From Rhizobium sp. NFR03 (GTDB taxonomy: Bacteria; Pseudomonadota; Alphaproteobacteria; Rhizobiales; Rhizobiaceae), in the NCBI RefSeq assembly GCF_900111275.1, contig NZ_FOGR01000002.1:682001-746000 (forward strand): a DNA stretch of 64,000 bases, written 5' to 3'. The position numbers were made by a program, and so were the translations under genes. Under the pieces are notes generated by a model. That model did not search any database. It was not told the DNA's origin and was given only the letters and a program-made list of their open reading frames with translations. How positions within the stretch are numbered: position 1 is the stretch's first letter; every line of letters begins with the position of its first letter. Below are positions 19,252 to 26,579 of the stretch, one piece after another.

Positions 19252-20379
19252 ATGAACGCTGCCATACCGGAGCGAGCCTTGTTCAAGGCGAGAAAGAAAG
19301 CGCAGATCGACAACCCGCCGCCTTCCGAGGCGACGGCATTGGCCGATCCGAAAACCGGACTGGATCTGGTGGTTGCCTGGAGCATCGTCGGGACCTTCGT
19401 CATCCTGATGTCCGGCGTTATCTATGCGCTCGAATCCATCCTGATGCCTGTCACGCTTGCGATTGTCGTCGGCATGGTGCTGGGCGTTGCAGCCGACAGG
19501 TTGTCGCGCTTCGGCCTTCCCCCCATGCTCGGCGGCCTTTTCTTCGGCGTCGTCTTTGTCGTTCTGGTGTTCTTCCTCGTCAACGCGCTGATCGAGCCGA
19601 TCTCTATGCTGACGGCAAAGGCGCCGGCTTTGATAGAGGGTGCCATACAGCGGTTCCTTCCCTTCTTCGAGCGTTTCGAATGGGTCAGACGGGCCATCAA
19701 TGGCGCGAACGAAAAGGCCATTTCCGACATGGTCATGGCGAATGCCGGTTCGATGCTCGGGCTGGTCGCCACGGGCCTGACGCCGGCCTTTGTCCAGACG
19801 CTGATTTTCCTCGCAGCCCTCGGCCTTTTTCTCATCGGACGCGCGCATTTGCGCAAGACCATCATCCTCGCCTTCGCCACGCATGAACGCCGCCTGACCG
19901 CGATCCGCGTCATGAATGCGACGGAGAATGCTGTCGGCTTCTATTTCTCCACCGCCAGCCTGATCTACATCTCGCTCGGAACGATTACAGCGGTGATCGC
20001 TTTTGCAGGAGGCCTCTCCGGCGCCGTCCTCTGGGGTCTGTTCGCCTTTGTTTCGAGCTTTATCCCCTATCTCGGCGTGACCGCCATGACCATCGCGTTG
20101 ACCTGCGCCGGCCTGATGACGCATGACAGCATGATCATGGCGCTGCTGCCGGCAGCCTGTTTCTTCCTCTTGCATCTGGTCATGGAAAATCTGGTGACCC
20201 CTGCGATCCTCGGCCATCGCCTTGAGATCAACCCGTTCCTGATCTTCATCGCCATCATCTTCTGGACGTGGATGTGGGGTGCCGTCGGCGCAATGCTGGC
20301 CATGCCGCTCGCGCTGATCGGCCTCACCATCTTCAACGAGGTCCGCACCCGGCCGCCGGAACGCCAGCTGCCGGGTTAG
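19252..20379 (+). CDS. AI-2E family transporter (PerM/YdiK-like)
   Basis: The 375-aa polytopic membrane protein has a cytoplasmic N-terminus (1-38), about eight membrane helices, and the family hallmark region near the end: SGAVLWGLFAFVSSFIPYLG, then HLVMENLVTPAILGHRL and a final WGAVGAMLAMPL segment. Members export autoinducer-2 or act as Na+/H+ antiporters; the substrate here is unknown. Start at ATG 19252 has GGAGG nine bases upstream; the open frame back to 19171 is not needed. Confidence 0.88.
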   Translation: MNAAIPERALFKARKKAQIDNPPPSEATALADPKTGLDLVVAWSIVGTFVILMSGVIYALESILMPVTLAIVVGMVLGVAADRLSRFGLPPMLGGLFFGVVFVVLVFFLVNALIEPISMLTAKAPALIEGAIQRFLPFFERFEWVRRAINGANEKAISDMVMANAGSMLGLVATGLTPAFVQTLIFLAALGLFLIGRAHLRKTIILAFATHERRLTAIRVMNATENAVGFYFSTASLIYISLGTITAVIAFAGGLSGAVLWGLFAFVSSFIPYLGVTAMTIALTCAGLMTHDSMIMALLPAACFFLLHLVMENLVTPAILGHRLEINPFLIFIAIIFWTWMWGAVGAMLAMPLALIGLTIFNEVRTRPPERQLPG

Positions 20380-20401
20380 ACCGAGCTGTTGTCGACGGGG
20401 G

Positions 20402-21205
20402 TTACGCCTCTCCGGCGTGAGTGTTTTCGTTGAAGAACAGTGCCTGGCTGATCAGCGCCTTCACCATGTCAGGGTTGAACGGCTTTGTGACGAGGAATGC
20501 CGGTTCCGGCTTTTCCCCTGTCAGCAGGCGCTCTGGAAACGCAGTGATGAAAATGACGGGCACGGTCGCTGTCGAGAGAATCTCGTTCACGGCATCGATG
20601 CCCGAACTGCCATCCGCAAGCTGAATATCGGCCAGCACCATCTTCGGCGACGTCCGCTTGAACAGGTCGACCGCCTCACTATGCGTGCGGGCAATCCCCG
20701 CCACACCATGTCCGAGGCTGCGCACCATGTCCTCGATGTCCATGGCGATCAGCGGCTCATCCTCGATGATCAGAATATCGGTCACGACCTGACGAGCGAT
20801 ATCGGCCGAGGCCTGCTGGATCAGTCCGGCCACGGCATCCGCTGTCACGCCGAGAATTTCGGCCGTCTCGTCCTGGGTAAAGCCCTCGACGGACACCAGC
20901 AGAAAGGCCTTGCGCGCATCCGGCGAGATCCGGGCAAGATTGGCTGCAGCCTTCTTTTCCCACGCATAAGGCGAGTTTACCACGTCTTCGTCGATCTTGA
21001 TGGTGATCGTATCGAACAGCGAGCAATAGAGCTTGAAGACGCTGACCCGGTCGCTGGAGGCTTTGGGGAACAGGTCGATATTGGCGATCAGCGCTTCCAG
21101 AACGGCCGCGACATACGCATCGCCCGATGTCTGCGAACCCGTGATGGCGCGGGAGAAGCGGCGGACATAGGGAAGGTGAGCGGCAATCCGCATGGAAAGT
21201 GACAT
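20402..21205 (-). CDS. phyR: General stress response regulator PhyR
   Basis: PhyR is the anti-anti-sigma factor of alphaproteobacteria. The 267-aa protein has an N-terminal sigma-like domain (about 1-135, with the sigma-4-like segment FTQDETAEILGVTADAVAGL) that cannot bind DNA but binds NepR, and a C-terminal receiver with Glu148-Asp149, phosphoacceptor Asp193 (MVLADIQLADG), Thr221 and Lys241 (VTKPFN). On phosphorylation it titrates NepR and frees EcfG. It is divergent from nepR across 213 bp. The start at ATG 21205 gives the usual length. A GGAAA-N16-TGTT sequence upstream (about 21267-21291, minus strand) is a poor EcfG promoter candidate. Confidence 0.95.
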   Translation of the reverse strand: MSLSMRIAAHLPYVRRFSRAITGSQTSGDAYVAAVLEALIANIDLFPKASSDRVSVFKLYCSLFDTITIKIDEDVVNSPYAWEKKAAANLARISPDARKAFLLVSVEGFTQDETAEILGVTADAVAGLIQQASADIARQVVTDILIIEDEPLIAMDIEDMVRSLGHGVAGIARTHSEAVDLFKRTSPKMVLADIQLADGSSGIDAVNEILSTATVPVIFITAFPERLLTGEKPEPAFLVTKPFNPDMVKALISQALFFNENTHAGEA

Positions 21206-21418
21206 GAAAGACGTCCTTCGATATATTGGCGCCGAGACCGGACAGAGTTTGATCGTTCGACGAGTCGAAACAGGGACGTTTGACCATGTTTCCCGTCGTG
21301 TGGAAAGTTTGATCGGTAAGAATTACCAAGCATGAGGTCGACGTGATCAATTTGAGGATGCTGACGGAATGCGCCGGAACGGGCGCGACAGGATTTTGGA
21401 CGGAACGGACCTGAGACC

Positions 21419-21604
21419 ATGGCGGATACGACAGACCCGAAACCCCGCCCGGTCCTGCAGCGTGCGGAAACCATGGACCCGAACAGCCAGATCGTTTCGA
21501 AGCTGAGAGCCTTCTACAGCGCCGTCGAGCAGGAGCCTCTTCCCGATACGTTCCTGGATTTGCTTCAGCAGCTCGACACCGTCGAGAAAGCCCGCAAGGG
21601 CTGA
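21419..21604 (+). CDS. nepR: Anti-sigma factor NepR
   Basis: The 61-aa protein binds and inhibits EcfG until phospho-PhyR takes it away. The diagnostic core is VSKLRAFYSAVEQEPLPDTF then LDLLQQLD, matching the NepR signature of two helices with the EP-x-P-D-x-F-LDLL-x-x-L-D motif. The position opposite phyR is the standard arrangement. In most rhizobia ecfG follows nepR immediately; here a strong terminator follows instead and no sigma gene is present nearby. Confidence 0.92.
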   Translation: MADTTDPKPRPVLQRAETMDPNSQIVSKLRAFYSAVEQEPLPDTFLDLLQQLDTVEKARKG

Positions 21605-21631
21605 CGTCGAGACCTTCGTTCTCTGGCACAA

Positions 21632-21655
21632 AAAAACGGGCCGAGGCCCGTTTTT
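21632..21655. terminator. Bidirectional terminator after nepR
   Basis: ACGGGCC (21636-21642) pairs with GGCCCGT (21645-21651) with flanking A- and T-runs on both sides, so it can stop nepR on the plus strand and the lipoprotein gene on the minus strand. Confidence 0.9.
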
Positions 21656-21683
21656 CCATTTCACCGATAGCGGACCTAGGCGA

Positions 21684-21932
21684 TCAGCAGGATGCCGTGT
21701 AGCGGCGGCCGTTACGGTCGCGGTAGATGCAGCGGCCTGGCTCGTTTGCCTGACCGATCAGAGCGCCAGCGAGACCGCCCACGCCTGCGCCGATGGCTGC
21801 GCCACGGACATTGCCTGTCGCAACGCCGCCGATGATGGCGCCCGATGCGGCACCGATGCCGGCTCCGCGTTCCGTCTGAGTGCAGGCTGCGAGCGGCATG
21901 ATGAGAGCAACGGCGAGAAGAGCTTTTTTCAT
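21684..21932 (-). CDS. Glycine-zipper lipoprotein
   Basis: The 82-aa protein has a lipoprotein signal (lipobox LAAC, Cys17), followed by a two-helix glycine zipper (GAGIGAASGAIIGGVATGNV and GAAIGAGVGGLAGALIG) and a C-terminal RCIYRDRNGRRYTASC with two cysteines. This is the layout of the YMGG/17-kDa-antigen type envelope proteins. GGAGG precedes the ATG. It lies inside the general stress locus, but I see no EcfG promoter in front of it. Confidence 0.85.
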   Translation of the reverse strand: MKKALLAVALIMPLAACTQTERGAGIGAASGAIIGGVATGNVRGAAIGAGVGGLAGALIGQANEPGRCIYRDRNGRRYTASC

Positions 21933-21987
21933 GGTGATATCCTCCGGTTCAACGTGATGTGGATGGCCCTCTGGGAAAGCCTAGGTT

Positions 21988-22143
21988 TTATATGCGCCCC
22001 ATTAGGACCAACACAAGAAGGATAACGACCACCAGGCCCAAACCACCGGAAGGTCCGTAACCCCAGCTGCGGCTGTGGCCCCACGTCGGCAGAGCGCCGA
22101 TGAGCAAGAGTACGAGGACGATCACGAGAATGGTGCCGAGCAT
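21988..22143 (-). CDS. DUF3309 small membrane protein
   Basis: A 51-aa frame from ATG 22143 to TAA 21988 reads MLGTILVIVLVLLLIGALPT then WGHSRSWGYGPSGGLGLVVV and ends LVLMGRI. Two hydrophobic stretches flank a Gly/Trp/Tyr-rich turn with PTWGHSRSWGYGPSGG, which is the DUF3309 signature. The function is unknown. A perfect EcfG promoter on the same strand lies 42 bp upstream, so it is a predicted general stress gene. Confidence 0.85.
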   Translation of the reverse strand: MLGTILVIVLVLLLIGALPTWGHSRSWGYGPSGGLGLVVVILLVLVLMGRI

Positions 22144-22184
22144 TGGCGGTTCCTCTTTGGGTTCATATCGGAATGCGGAGCCTA

Positions 22185-22209
22185 AACGCGCACTTGGCCG
22201 CTTTGTTCC
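22185..22209 (-). promoter_or_regulatory. EcfG-type promoter for DUF3309 gene
   Basis: Read on the minus strand: GGAAC (22209-22205), 16-bp spacer, CGTT (22188-22185). Full consensus match, 42 bp before the ATG at 22143. Confidence 0.78.
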
Positions 22210-22275
22210 GAATGTCGCTCCGGTCTGCTGGTTGGCGAGCCTGTTCTCCGGCCAAATCGTCTCGGAACGGGGATG

Positions 22276-22301
22276 GGAACAAATCCTGTTCGAACGGCGT
22301 T
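22276..22301 (+). promoter_or_regulatory. EcfG-type promoter with distant or unrecognised target
   Basis: GGAAC (22276-22280), 17-bp spacer, CGTT (22298-22301). The next convincing gene on this strand, the PRC-barrel gene, starts 270 bp later. The stretch 22302-22570 holds only short frames without family resemblance (for example from GTG 22335), so either the leader is long or a small gene or RNA lies there. Confidence 0.6.
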
Positions 22302-22570
22302 TTCGATGCTGTGTGGATAAGAGGATAGTGTGGTGTGGTGGCTGACCGGCGCGAAACCAGCGGCGTATCCAGCGTCACCGAAGGGCTGAAAGCTCAACGA
22401 CACGAAGTCGGCCATGACGGCCGCCGGCACGCGCCTGAAGCTGCGGTCCGCCTCACACATGTTCCTTCTGCTCCACAAGGCATGCCGGGAAAGCTCAGGG
22501 CGACATCGCCGGGCTATCCTTGATTGTCATTGCGCTTACCGTTTCATCTTCACTCCCAAGGAGCACTCCG

Positions 22571-23536
22571 ATGCTGAAAACCCTTCTGGCAAGCACAATT
22601 CTCGCTGCCACACTCGCCGGCACTGCAATGGCACAGCAGACACCGGCAGCACCTGCCGCAGCGCCAGCAGCCTCTGCTCCTGCAGCGGCCGCAAGCGACG
22701 ACATGCTCGCGTCCAACGTCATCGGCAAGACGGTCTATACCGGCGTCGACGAAGAGGGCGAGGCGATCGGGGAGGTGAAGGACGTCGTGATCAACGCGGC
22801 CGGCGCAACGGAAGCGCTCGTCGTTGGCGTCGGCGGCTTTCTCGGTATCGGAGAGAAGGATGTGGCCGTGAACTTCGATCGTGCCTCCTGGTCGGAGCGC
22901 GACGGGTCGAAGATCCTCGTGGTTTCCATGACGAAGCAGGATCTGGAAGCCGCGCCTGCATTCCAGCGCAAGGCGGTCATGGATGGTGCGGTAACCAAGG
23001 ATAGTGCGGCGACCACGCCCGCAGCGCCCGCAGATACCGCTGCCAAGCCGCTTGCAACGCCGGAAAATACGGAAGTGCCGCTGGAGGCCGCGGGTGCCGA
23101 TCCGTCCGTTCCGCAGACGGGCACCACGCCTCAGATGACCGATCCGGATCTGGCGCCGGATGCCGCAACCACGGCGACAGCCGAGCCCACGGACGAACTG
23201 AAGCCCGTCGACGCCGCCATGCTTTCGGCTGACAAGCTCATCGGGACGCCGGTCAAGGTGGCCGACGATACGAAGATTGGCGAAGTCGGAGATGTTATCC
23301 TGGCGAAGGATGGCAAGCTTGAAGCCTACATCATCGATGTCGGCGGCTTCCTCGGCATCGCGCAGAAGCCCGTCGCCATGAGCGCGGCAAACATTCAGGT
23401 AATGGCAGATGCGAAGGGCGCCATGACGATCTACTCGCCTTACACCAAGGAACAGCTGGAAACCCAGCCTGCCTACGATGCTGCCGCTTACAAGGCGGAC
23501 CCGGGAAGCATCGTTCTTGCCAATCCCAAGCCGTGA
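22571..23536 (+). CDS. Secreted double PRC-barrel domain protein
   Basis: The 321-aa protein has a signal peptide (1-22, ending TAMA), an Ala/Pro-rich linker, a first PRC-barrel (about 45-130: NVIGKTVYTGVDEEGEAIGEV ... VVGVGGFLGIGEKDVAV), a Pro/Thr-rich linker, and a second PRC-barrel (about 217-300: DKLIGTPVKVADDTKIGEVG ... IIDVGGFLGIAQKPVAM). PRC-barrels serve in protein-protein or RNA-related contacts; in rhizobia such envelope proteins appear near stress loci. Start at ATG 22571 follows AAGGAG. A terminator follows at 23547. Confidence 0.88.
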   Translation: MLKTLLASTILAATLAGTAMAQQTPAAPAAAPAASAPAAAASDDMLASNVIGKTVYTGVDEEGEAIGEVKDVVINAAGATEALVVGVGGFLGIGEKDVAVNFDRASWSERDGSKILVVSMTKQDLEAAPAFQRKAVMDGAVTKDSAATTPAAPADTAAKPLATPENTEVPLEAAGADPSVPQTGTTPQMTDPDLAPDAATTATAEPTDELKPVDAAMLSADKLIGTPVKVADDTKIGEVGDVILAKDGKLEAYIIDVGGFLGIAQKPVAMSAANIQVMADAKGAMTIYSPYTKEQLETQPAYDAAAYKADPGSIVLANPKP

Positions 23537-23546
23537 TCAACGATCT

Positions 23547-23576
23547 AAAGGGCGGTCGACTGTTCGGCCGCCCTTT
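23547..23576 (+). terminator. Terminator of PRC-barrel gene
   Basis: AAAGGGCGG (23547-23555) pairs with CCGCCCTTT (23568-23576), 11 bp after the stop. The T-run is short. Confidence 0.65.
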
Positions 23577-23616
23577 GATCTGGCGCTGCTTGGTTATAGC
23601 GTTCGTATCCAGCCAA

Positions 23617-23642
23617 CAAAAAAGGCGGCCTGCCGGGCCGCC
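23617..23642 (-). terminator. Terminator of NepR-like gene
   Basis: GGCGGCC (23624-23630) pairs with GGCCGCC (23636-23642); the AAAAAA on the left is a T-run for minus-strand transcription. It lies 24 bp past the stop of the NepR-like gene. Confidence 0.75.
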
Positions 23643-23666
23643 CACCAAGACTCTCTTCAGTTTCGG

Positions 23667-23867
23667 TTAGTGGCGCTCGCGGCTGTTTTCCGACGAATCC
23701 AGTTGCTCCAGCAGTTGCTCGAAGCGTCCATCCGTCGCCGGCATGTTGCCGTTGAAGTATAGATCCTTCAACGTCTGGCCGATGTGCAGGTTCTTTTCGT
23801 TCGAGCGCGATGCAGGCCGCGCCGAGGCCGCAACGGACTTCCAGATATGTGCGTTCGATACGGTCAT
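23667..23867 (-). CDS. Second NepR-like protein (putative anti-sigma factor)
   Basis: From ATG 23867 the frame encodes 66 aa. The C-terminal half, LHIGQTLKDLYFNGNMPATD then GRFEQLLEQLDSSE, aligns without gaps to the NepR core at 21419-21604: both have L-K/R-x-x-Y, an acidic/proline stretch, F, LL, QLD at the same spacing over 22 residues. The NepR EPxPD motif is altered (MPATD). The frame is open back to 24140, but a perfect EcfG promoter on this strand (23923-23899) ends 32 bp before ATG 23867, which favours the short start. A NepR paralogue under EcfG control would be a feedback inhibitor. The likeness is my own reading and weaker than for nepR. Confidence 0.6.
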   Translation of the reverse strand: MTVSNAHIWKSVAASARPASRSNEKNLHIGQTLKDLYFNGNMPATDGRFEQLLEQLDSSENSRERH

Positions 23868-23898
23868 TTGGTGTCTCGCCTCAATGAATCGTGAACTC

Positions 23899-23923
23899 AA
23901 CGCCTCTTGCACCGTGAAGTTCC
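23899..23923 (-). promoter_or_regulatory. EcfG-type promoter for NepR-like gene
   Basis: Minus strand: GGAAC (23923-23919), 16-bp spacer, CGTT (23902-23899). Full match; the ATG at 23867 lies 32 bp downstream of the -10. Confidence 0.72.
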
Positions 23924-24106
23924 GCATTTCCTGTGGCGACGGCGTGTCAAAATGAACCAGCGCTCCGATTATGGTAAATAAATACTTAAGATCTGCCGTT
24001 GGCGCGGGTGCTGCCAGCGCTTGTCTTTCCTTAAAGAGCGGGAGCAAAGGATCGTTGGAGTGCCGCATAGCAGTCGGTCCGCGACCCATTGGCGGCGCCG
24101 GTAGCG

Positions 24107-24131
24107 GGAACAAACGACATTGTGATGCGTT
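24107..24131 (+). promoter_or_regulatory. EcfG-type promoter for DUF1328 gene
   Basis: GGAAC (24107-24111), 16-bp spacer, CGTT (24128-24131). Full match, 32 bp before the ATG at 24163. Confidence 0.8.
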
Positions 24132-24162
24132 AATCGGCATGTGTTAATCGGAGGAGGAAGCC

Positions 24163-24330
24163 ATGCTTTACTACGCACTTGTTTTTCTCGTTGTTGCTAT
24201 CATTGCAGGTGTTCTTGGTTTTGGCGGTATTGCCGGTGCGTCGGCAGGTATTGCTCATATCCTGTTCTTCCTGTTTCTCGCGTTTCTGGTCATTTCGCTC
24301 GTCGCGAGCCTGATGCGTCGCCGCACCTGA
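24163..24330 (+). CDS. DUF1328 (YtjA-like) small membrane protein
   Basis: The 55-aa protein starts [20 protein letters not shown], continues [20 protein letters not shown] and ends in SLMRRRT, which is the DUF1328 pattern of two membrane helices around a [10 protein letters not shown] turn. GGAGGAAG precedes the ATG. The function is unknown; relatives are stress-induced inner-membrane proteins. A perfect EcfG promoter lies upstream and a terminator follows. Confidence 0.9.
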   Translation: MLYYALVFLVVAIIAGVLGFGGIAGASAGIAHILFFLFLAFLVISLVASLMRRRT

Positions 24331-24361
24331 ACAATGACCGGAATGGATGACGGCTAAGTCG

Positions 24362-24390
24362 AAAAGGGAGTGGTTCGCCGCTCCCTTTTT
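24362..24390 (+). terminator. Terminator of DUF1328 gene
   Basis: AAAAGGGAG (24362-24370) pairs with CTCCCTTTT (24381-24389) and is followed by one more T. Confidence 0.85.
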
Positions 24391-24506
24391 CGTTGTGCGG
24401 AGACGGCCATGGACCGTGAATTTGCGCTTCGACCTGTTGCGGAACGTCCGGAAAATGCTGACATAGGCAAAAGACGCCGACGCGCGCGGGGAACATGGAG
24501 TTTGGC

Positions 24507-25766
24507 ATGATGAAGACGGATGTGGCGGTTCTGGGTGCGGGGATTGTCGGCCTTTCCACGGCGATCCATCTTGCCCGGCGTGGAAAGTCGGTTCTGCTGG
24601 TCGATCGTCGCGGGGCGGGGGAGGAGACCTCCTTCGGCAATGCCGGCCTCATCCAGCGCGAAGGCGTTGTGCCCTATGGCTTCCCGCATGATTTCGGCGC
24701 CCTTTTTCGTTACGCCCTGAACAACACGATCGACGCCCATTACCACCTGAAGGCGCTACCGGGTCTTGTGCCGTTTCTCTTACGCTACTGGTGGAATTCC
24801 GGCTTTACCCAGCACCAGCATATTGCGAGGCTTTATGCGCCGCTGATCGAGAATTCGATCACCGAGCATGCCGACCTTATCAAGGCATCCGGCGCTGATA
24901 ACCTAATCCAGCGGGATGGCTGGATGAAGGTTTTTCGTACCGATGCGGCCCGCGATGCGGCCTACAAGGAGGCCGAGCGCCTGTCGGCCGGCTTCGGCGT
25001 CAATCATCAGAAGCTGTCACCCGGTGACGTCAAGGCGCTGGAGCCCTCGATCCGCATCGACCTTGCCGGTGGCCTTCGCTGGACGGACCCTTGGTCGATC
25101 CGCGACCCGCACAGCCTGAACAAGGCCTATCTCGCCTACTTCCAGTCTCTTGGGGGGCGGCTGGTGGCAGGTGACGCGGCAACGCTCGAGCATGTCCTGG
25201 AAGGCCCCGGCTGGCGCATTGCATCGCCGGACGGGCCGATCGAAGCGGCGGAGGTCGTCGTTGCCCTCGGTCCCTGGGCCGATACGGTCACCCGCAAGCT
25301 TGGCTATCGCTTTCCGCTCGCGGTCAAGCGCGGCTATCATATGCACTACGGTACGCAGGAGGGCGAACGGCTCAACAACTGGGTACTCGATGCCGAGAAG
25401 GGATATTTCCTTGCGCCCATGCTGCGTGGAATCCGGCTTACGACCGGCGCTGAGTTCGCGACCCGCGACGCGCCGAAGACGCCGGTGCAACTGGCCCGCG
25501 CCGAGCGGGTGGCGCGCGAGTTCTTCCCGCTTGCCGAGCGCCGTGACGAGGAGCCGTGGATGGGCGCGCGGCCCTGCACGCCGGACATGATGCCCATCAT
25601 CGGCAAGGCGCCGCGGCACGAGGGCCTGTGGTTCGCCTTCGGTCACGCTCATCACGGCATGACGCTGGGTCCGGTCACCGGCCGCGCTCTCGCCGAAAAG
25701 ATGACCGGCGAGCGCACGACGATCGTCGATCTCGGTCCCTACCGTCCGGAGCGCTTCGTCGCCTGA
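24507..25766 (+). CDS. FAD-dependent amino-acid oxidoreductase (DadA-like)
   Basis: The 419-aa protein is a DAO-family flavoenzyme. The dinucleotide-binding fold begins VAVLGAGIVGLSTAIHLARR and is followed by VLLVDRRGAGEETSFGNAG. The C-terminal GARPCTPDMMPIIGKAP then GLWFAFGHAHHGMTLGPVTG is shared with D-amino-acid dehydrogenases. It would oxidise a D-amino acid or similar amine, passing electrons to the respiratory chain. GGAG six bases before ATG 24507 decides that start over ATG 24495. Substrate is not assignable by eye. It lies inside the stress locus but has no EcfG promoter. Confidence 0.85.
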   Translation: MMKTDVAVLGAGIVGLSTAIHLARRGKSVLLVDRRGAGEETSFGNAGLIQREGVVPYGFPHDFGALFRYALNNTIDAHYHLKALPGLVPFLLRYWWNSGFTQHQHIARLYAPLIENSITEHADLIKASGADNLIQRDGWMKVFRTDAARDAAYKEAERLSAGFGVNHQKLSPGDVKALEPSIRIDLAGGLRWTDPWSIRDPHSLNKAYLAYFQSLGGRLVAGDAATLEHVLEGPGWRIASPDGPIEAAEVVVALGPWADTVTRKLGYRFPLAVKRGYHMHYGTQEGERLNNWVLDAEKGYFLAPMLRGIRLTTGAEFATRDAPKTPVQLARAERVAREFFPLAERRDEEPWMGARPCTPDMMPIIGKAPRHEGLWFAFGHAHHGMTLGPVTGRALAEKMTGERTTIVDLGPYRPERFVA

Positions 25767-25840
25767 GCCCGCGCCGTCGTCGTCCAATGTTTCATCAAAC
25801 AGACCTCGCGATACGGACAAGTTTGTTTGATTTCGGACAC

Positions 25841-25865
25841 GGAACGATAGACCTCTCCTGCCGTT
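25841..25865 (+). promoter_or_regulatory. EcfG-type promoter for 66-aa hypothetical gene
   Basis: GGAAC (25841-25845), 16-bp spacer, CGTT (25862-25865). Full match, 77 bp before ATG 25942. Confidence 0.72.
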
Positions 25866-25941
25866 TCTCCGTCGCTGCACACGACAGACCGTCGTGGCTG
25901 CGACGAGATTGGCTGCCGGGGCACGGCGGCGGGAGATATGC

Positions 25942-26142
25942 ATGCAAAAACAGATCGTTGAGATTGCCGGCGAAGCCGTCGGCGCCCTGATGCCGCACGC
26001 GCGCGGCTTACGCTTCGTCGCCGTCAAGTTTCATGTCTGGCCGCTCGATGGCGAAGTCTATGCTGATCCCGCCACAGCAAGACAGGCCGTCACGGATCAT
26101 ATCGCCGCAACGCGCGCGTCGATGGCGGATCAGATACATTGA
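25942..26142 (+). CDS. 66-aa hypothetical protein, predicted stress-induced
   Basis: The frame reads MQKQIVEIAGEAVGALMPHA then RGLRFVAVKFHVWPLDGEVY and ends with ATARQAVTDHIAATRASMAD. GGGAGAT precedes the ATG. It is small, soluble, and resembles short Rhizobiales proteins with no known function. The support for a real gene is the ribosome binding site plus the perfect EcfG promoter. It is convergent with the TIGR02588 gene, 22 bp away. Confidence 0.65.
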   Translation: MQKQIVEIAGEAVGALMPHARGLRFVAVKFHVWPLDGEVYADPATARQAVTDHIAATRASMADQIH

Positions 26143-26164
26143 TGTCGAAGATGCAGCAGGATCC

Positions 26165-26572
26165 TCAGGGGTCGCTATAGCCGGAGGCGTTGATATCGAG
26201 CCGATAGGCACCGGGATCTTCGGAAAACCGCAGGGCACCTTCTACCTGAGACTGCGCGGGCACATAGTCGATCGTCACCTCCCGCCTCTCCACCTCTCGC
26301 CGGTCACCATCTAGCAATCGCCCCGTCACAGGCACCCCGGCTGCGGTCTTCTTGCCGGAGTTGGCCACGATGAACGACATCTCGAAGCCCTGCGCGGTCG
26401 GCCGTTGGGCCGTGACGGTAACGCTGAGTTCAGGTGATGCATCTCTGGCGGTCAGGCCGTGATAGAGGATCATGCCGGTCATGGTAGCGACAAGCGCGGT
26501 GGAAAGAAGACCTGTGGTCCACTCGATCCAGTGCGGATGCCGGCGAACGATCTTGCCGCGGGAACGCGTCAT
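26165..26572 (-). CDS. TIGR02588 family membrane-anchored protein
   Basis: The 135-aa protein has one membrane helix near the N-terminus (HWIEWTTGLLSTALVATMTG) and an extracytoplasmic domain with SFIVANSGKKTAAGVPVTGR, which has an immunoglobulin-like strand pattern. It follows the TIGR02587 gene by seven bases. The two families occur as a pair; their role is unknown. Confidence 0.8.
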   Translation of the reverse strand: MTRSRGKIVRRHPHWIEWTTGLLSTALVATMTGMILYHGLTARDASPELSVTVTAQRPTAQGFEMSFIVANSGKKTAAGVPVTGRLLDGDRREVERREVTIDYVPAQSQVEGALRFSEDPGAYRLDINASGYSDP

Positions 26573-26579
26573 CAGAGCC

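Noticed and set aside
19147-20217. 356-codon minus-strand frame opposite the AI-2E transporter
   Set aside because: Antisense image of a membrane protein; no supporting start signal.
21370-21418. GGAAC copies just before nepR as an EcfG promoter
   Set aside because: No CGTT follows at 16-18 bp from either copy.
22414-23004. Plus-strand frame overlapping the PRC-barrel gene start
   Set aside because: Out of frame with the clear signal peptide and PRC-barrel coding sequence; Arg-rich as expected for a shadow.
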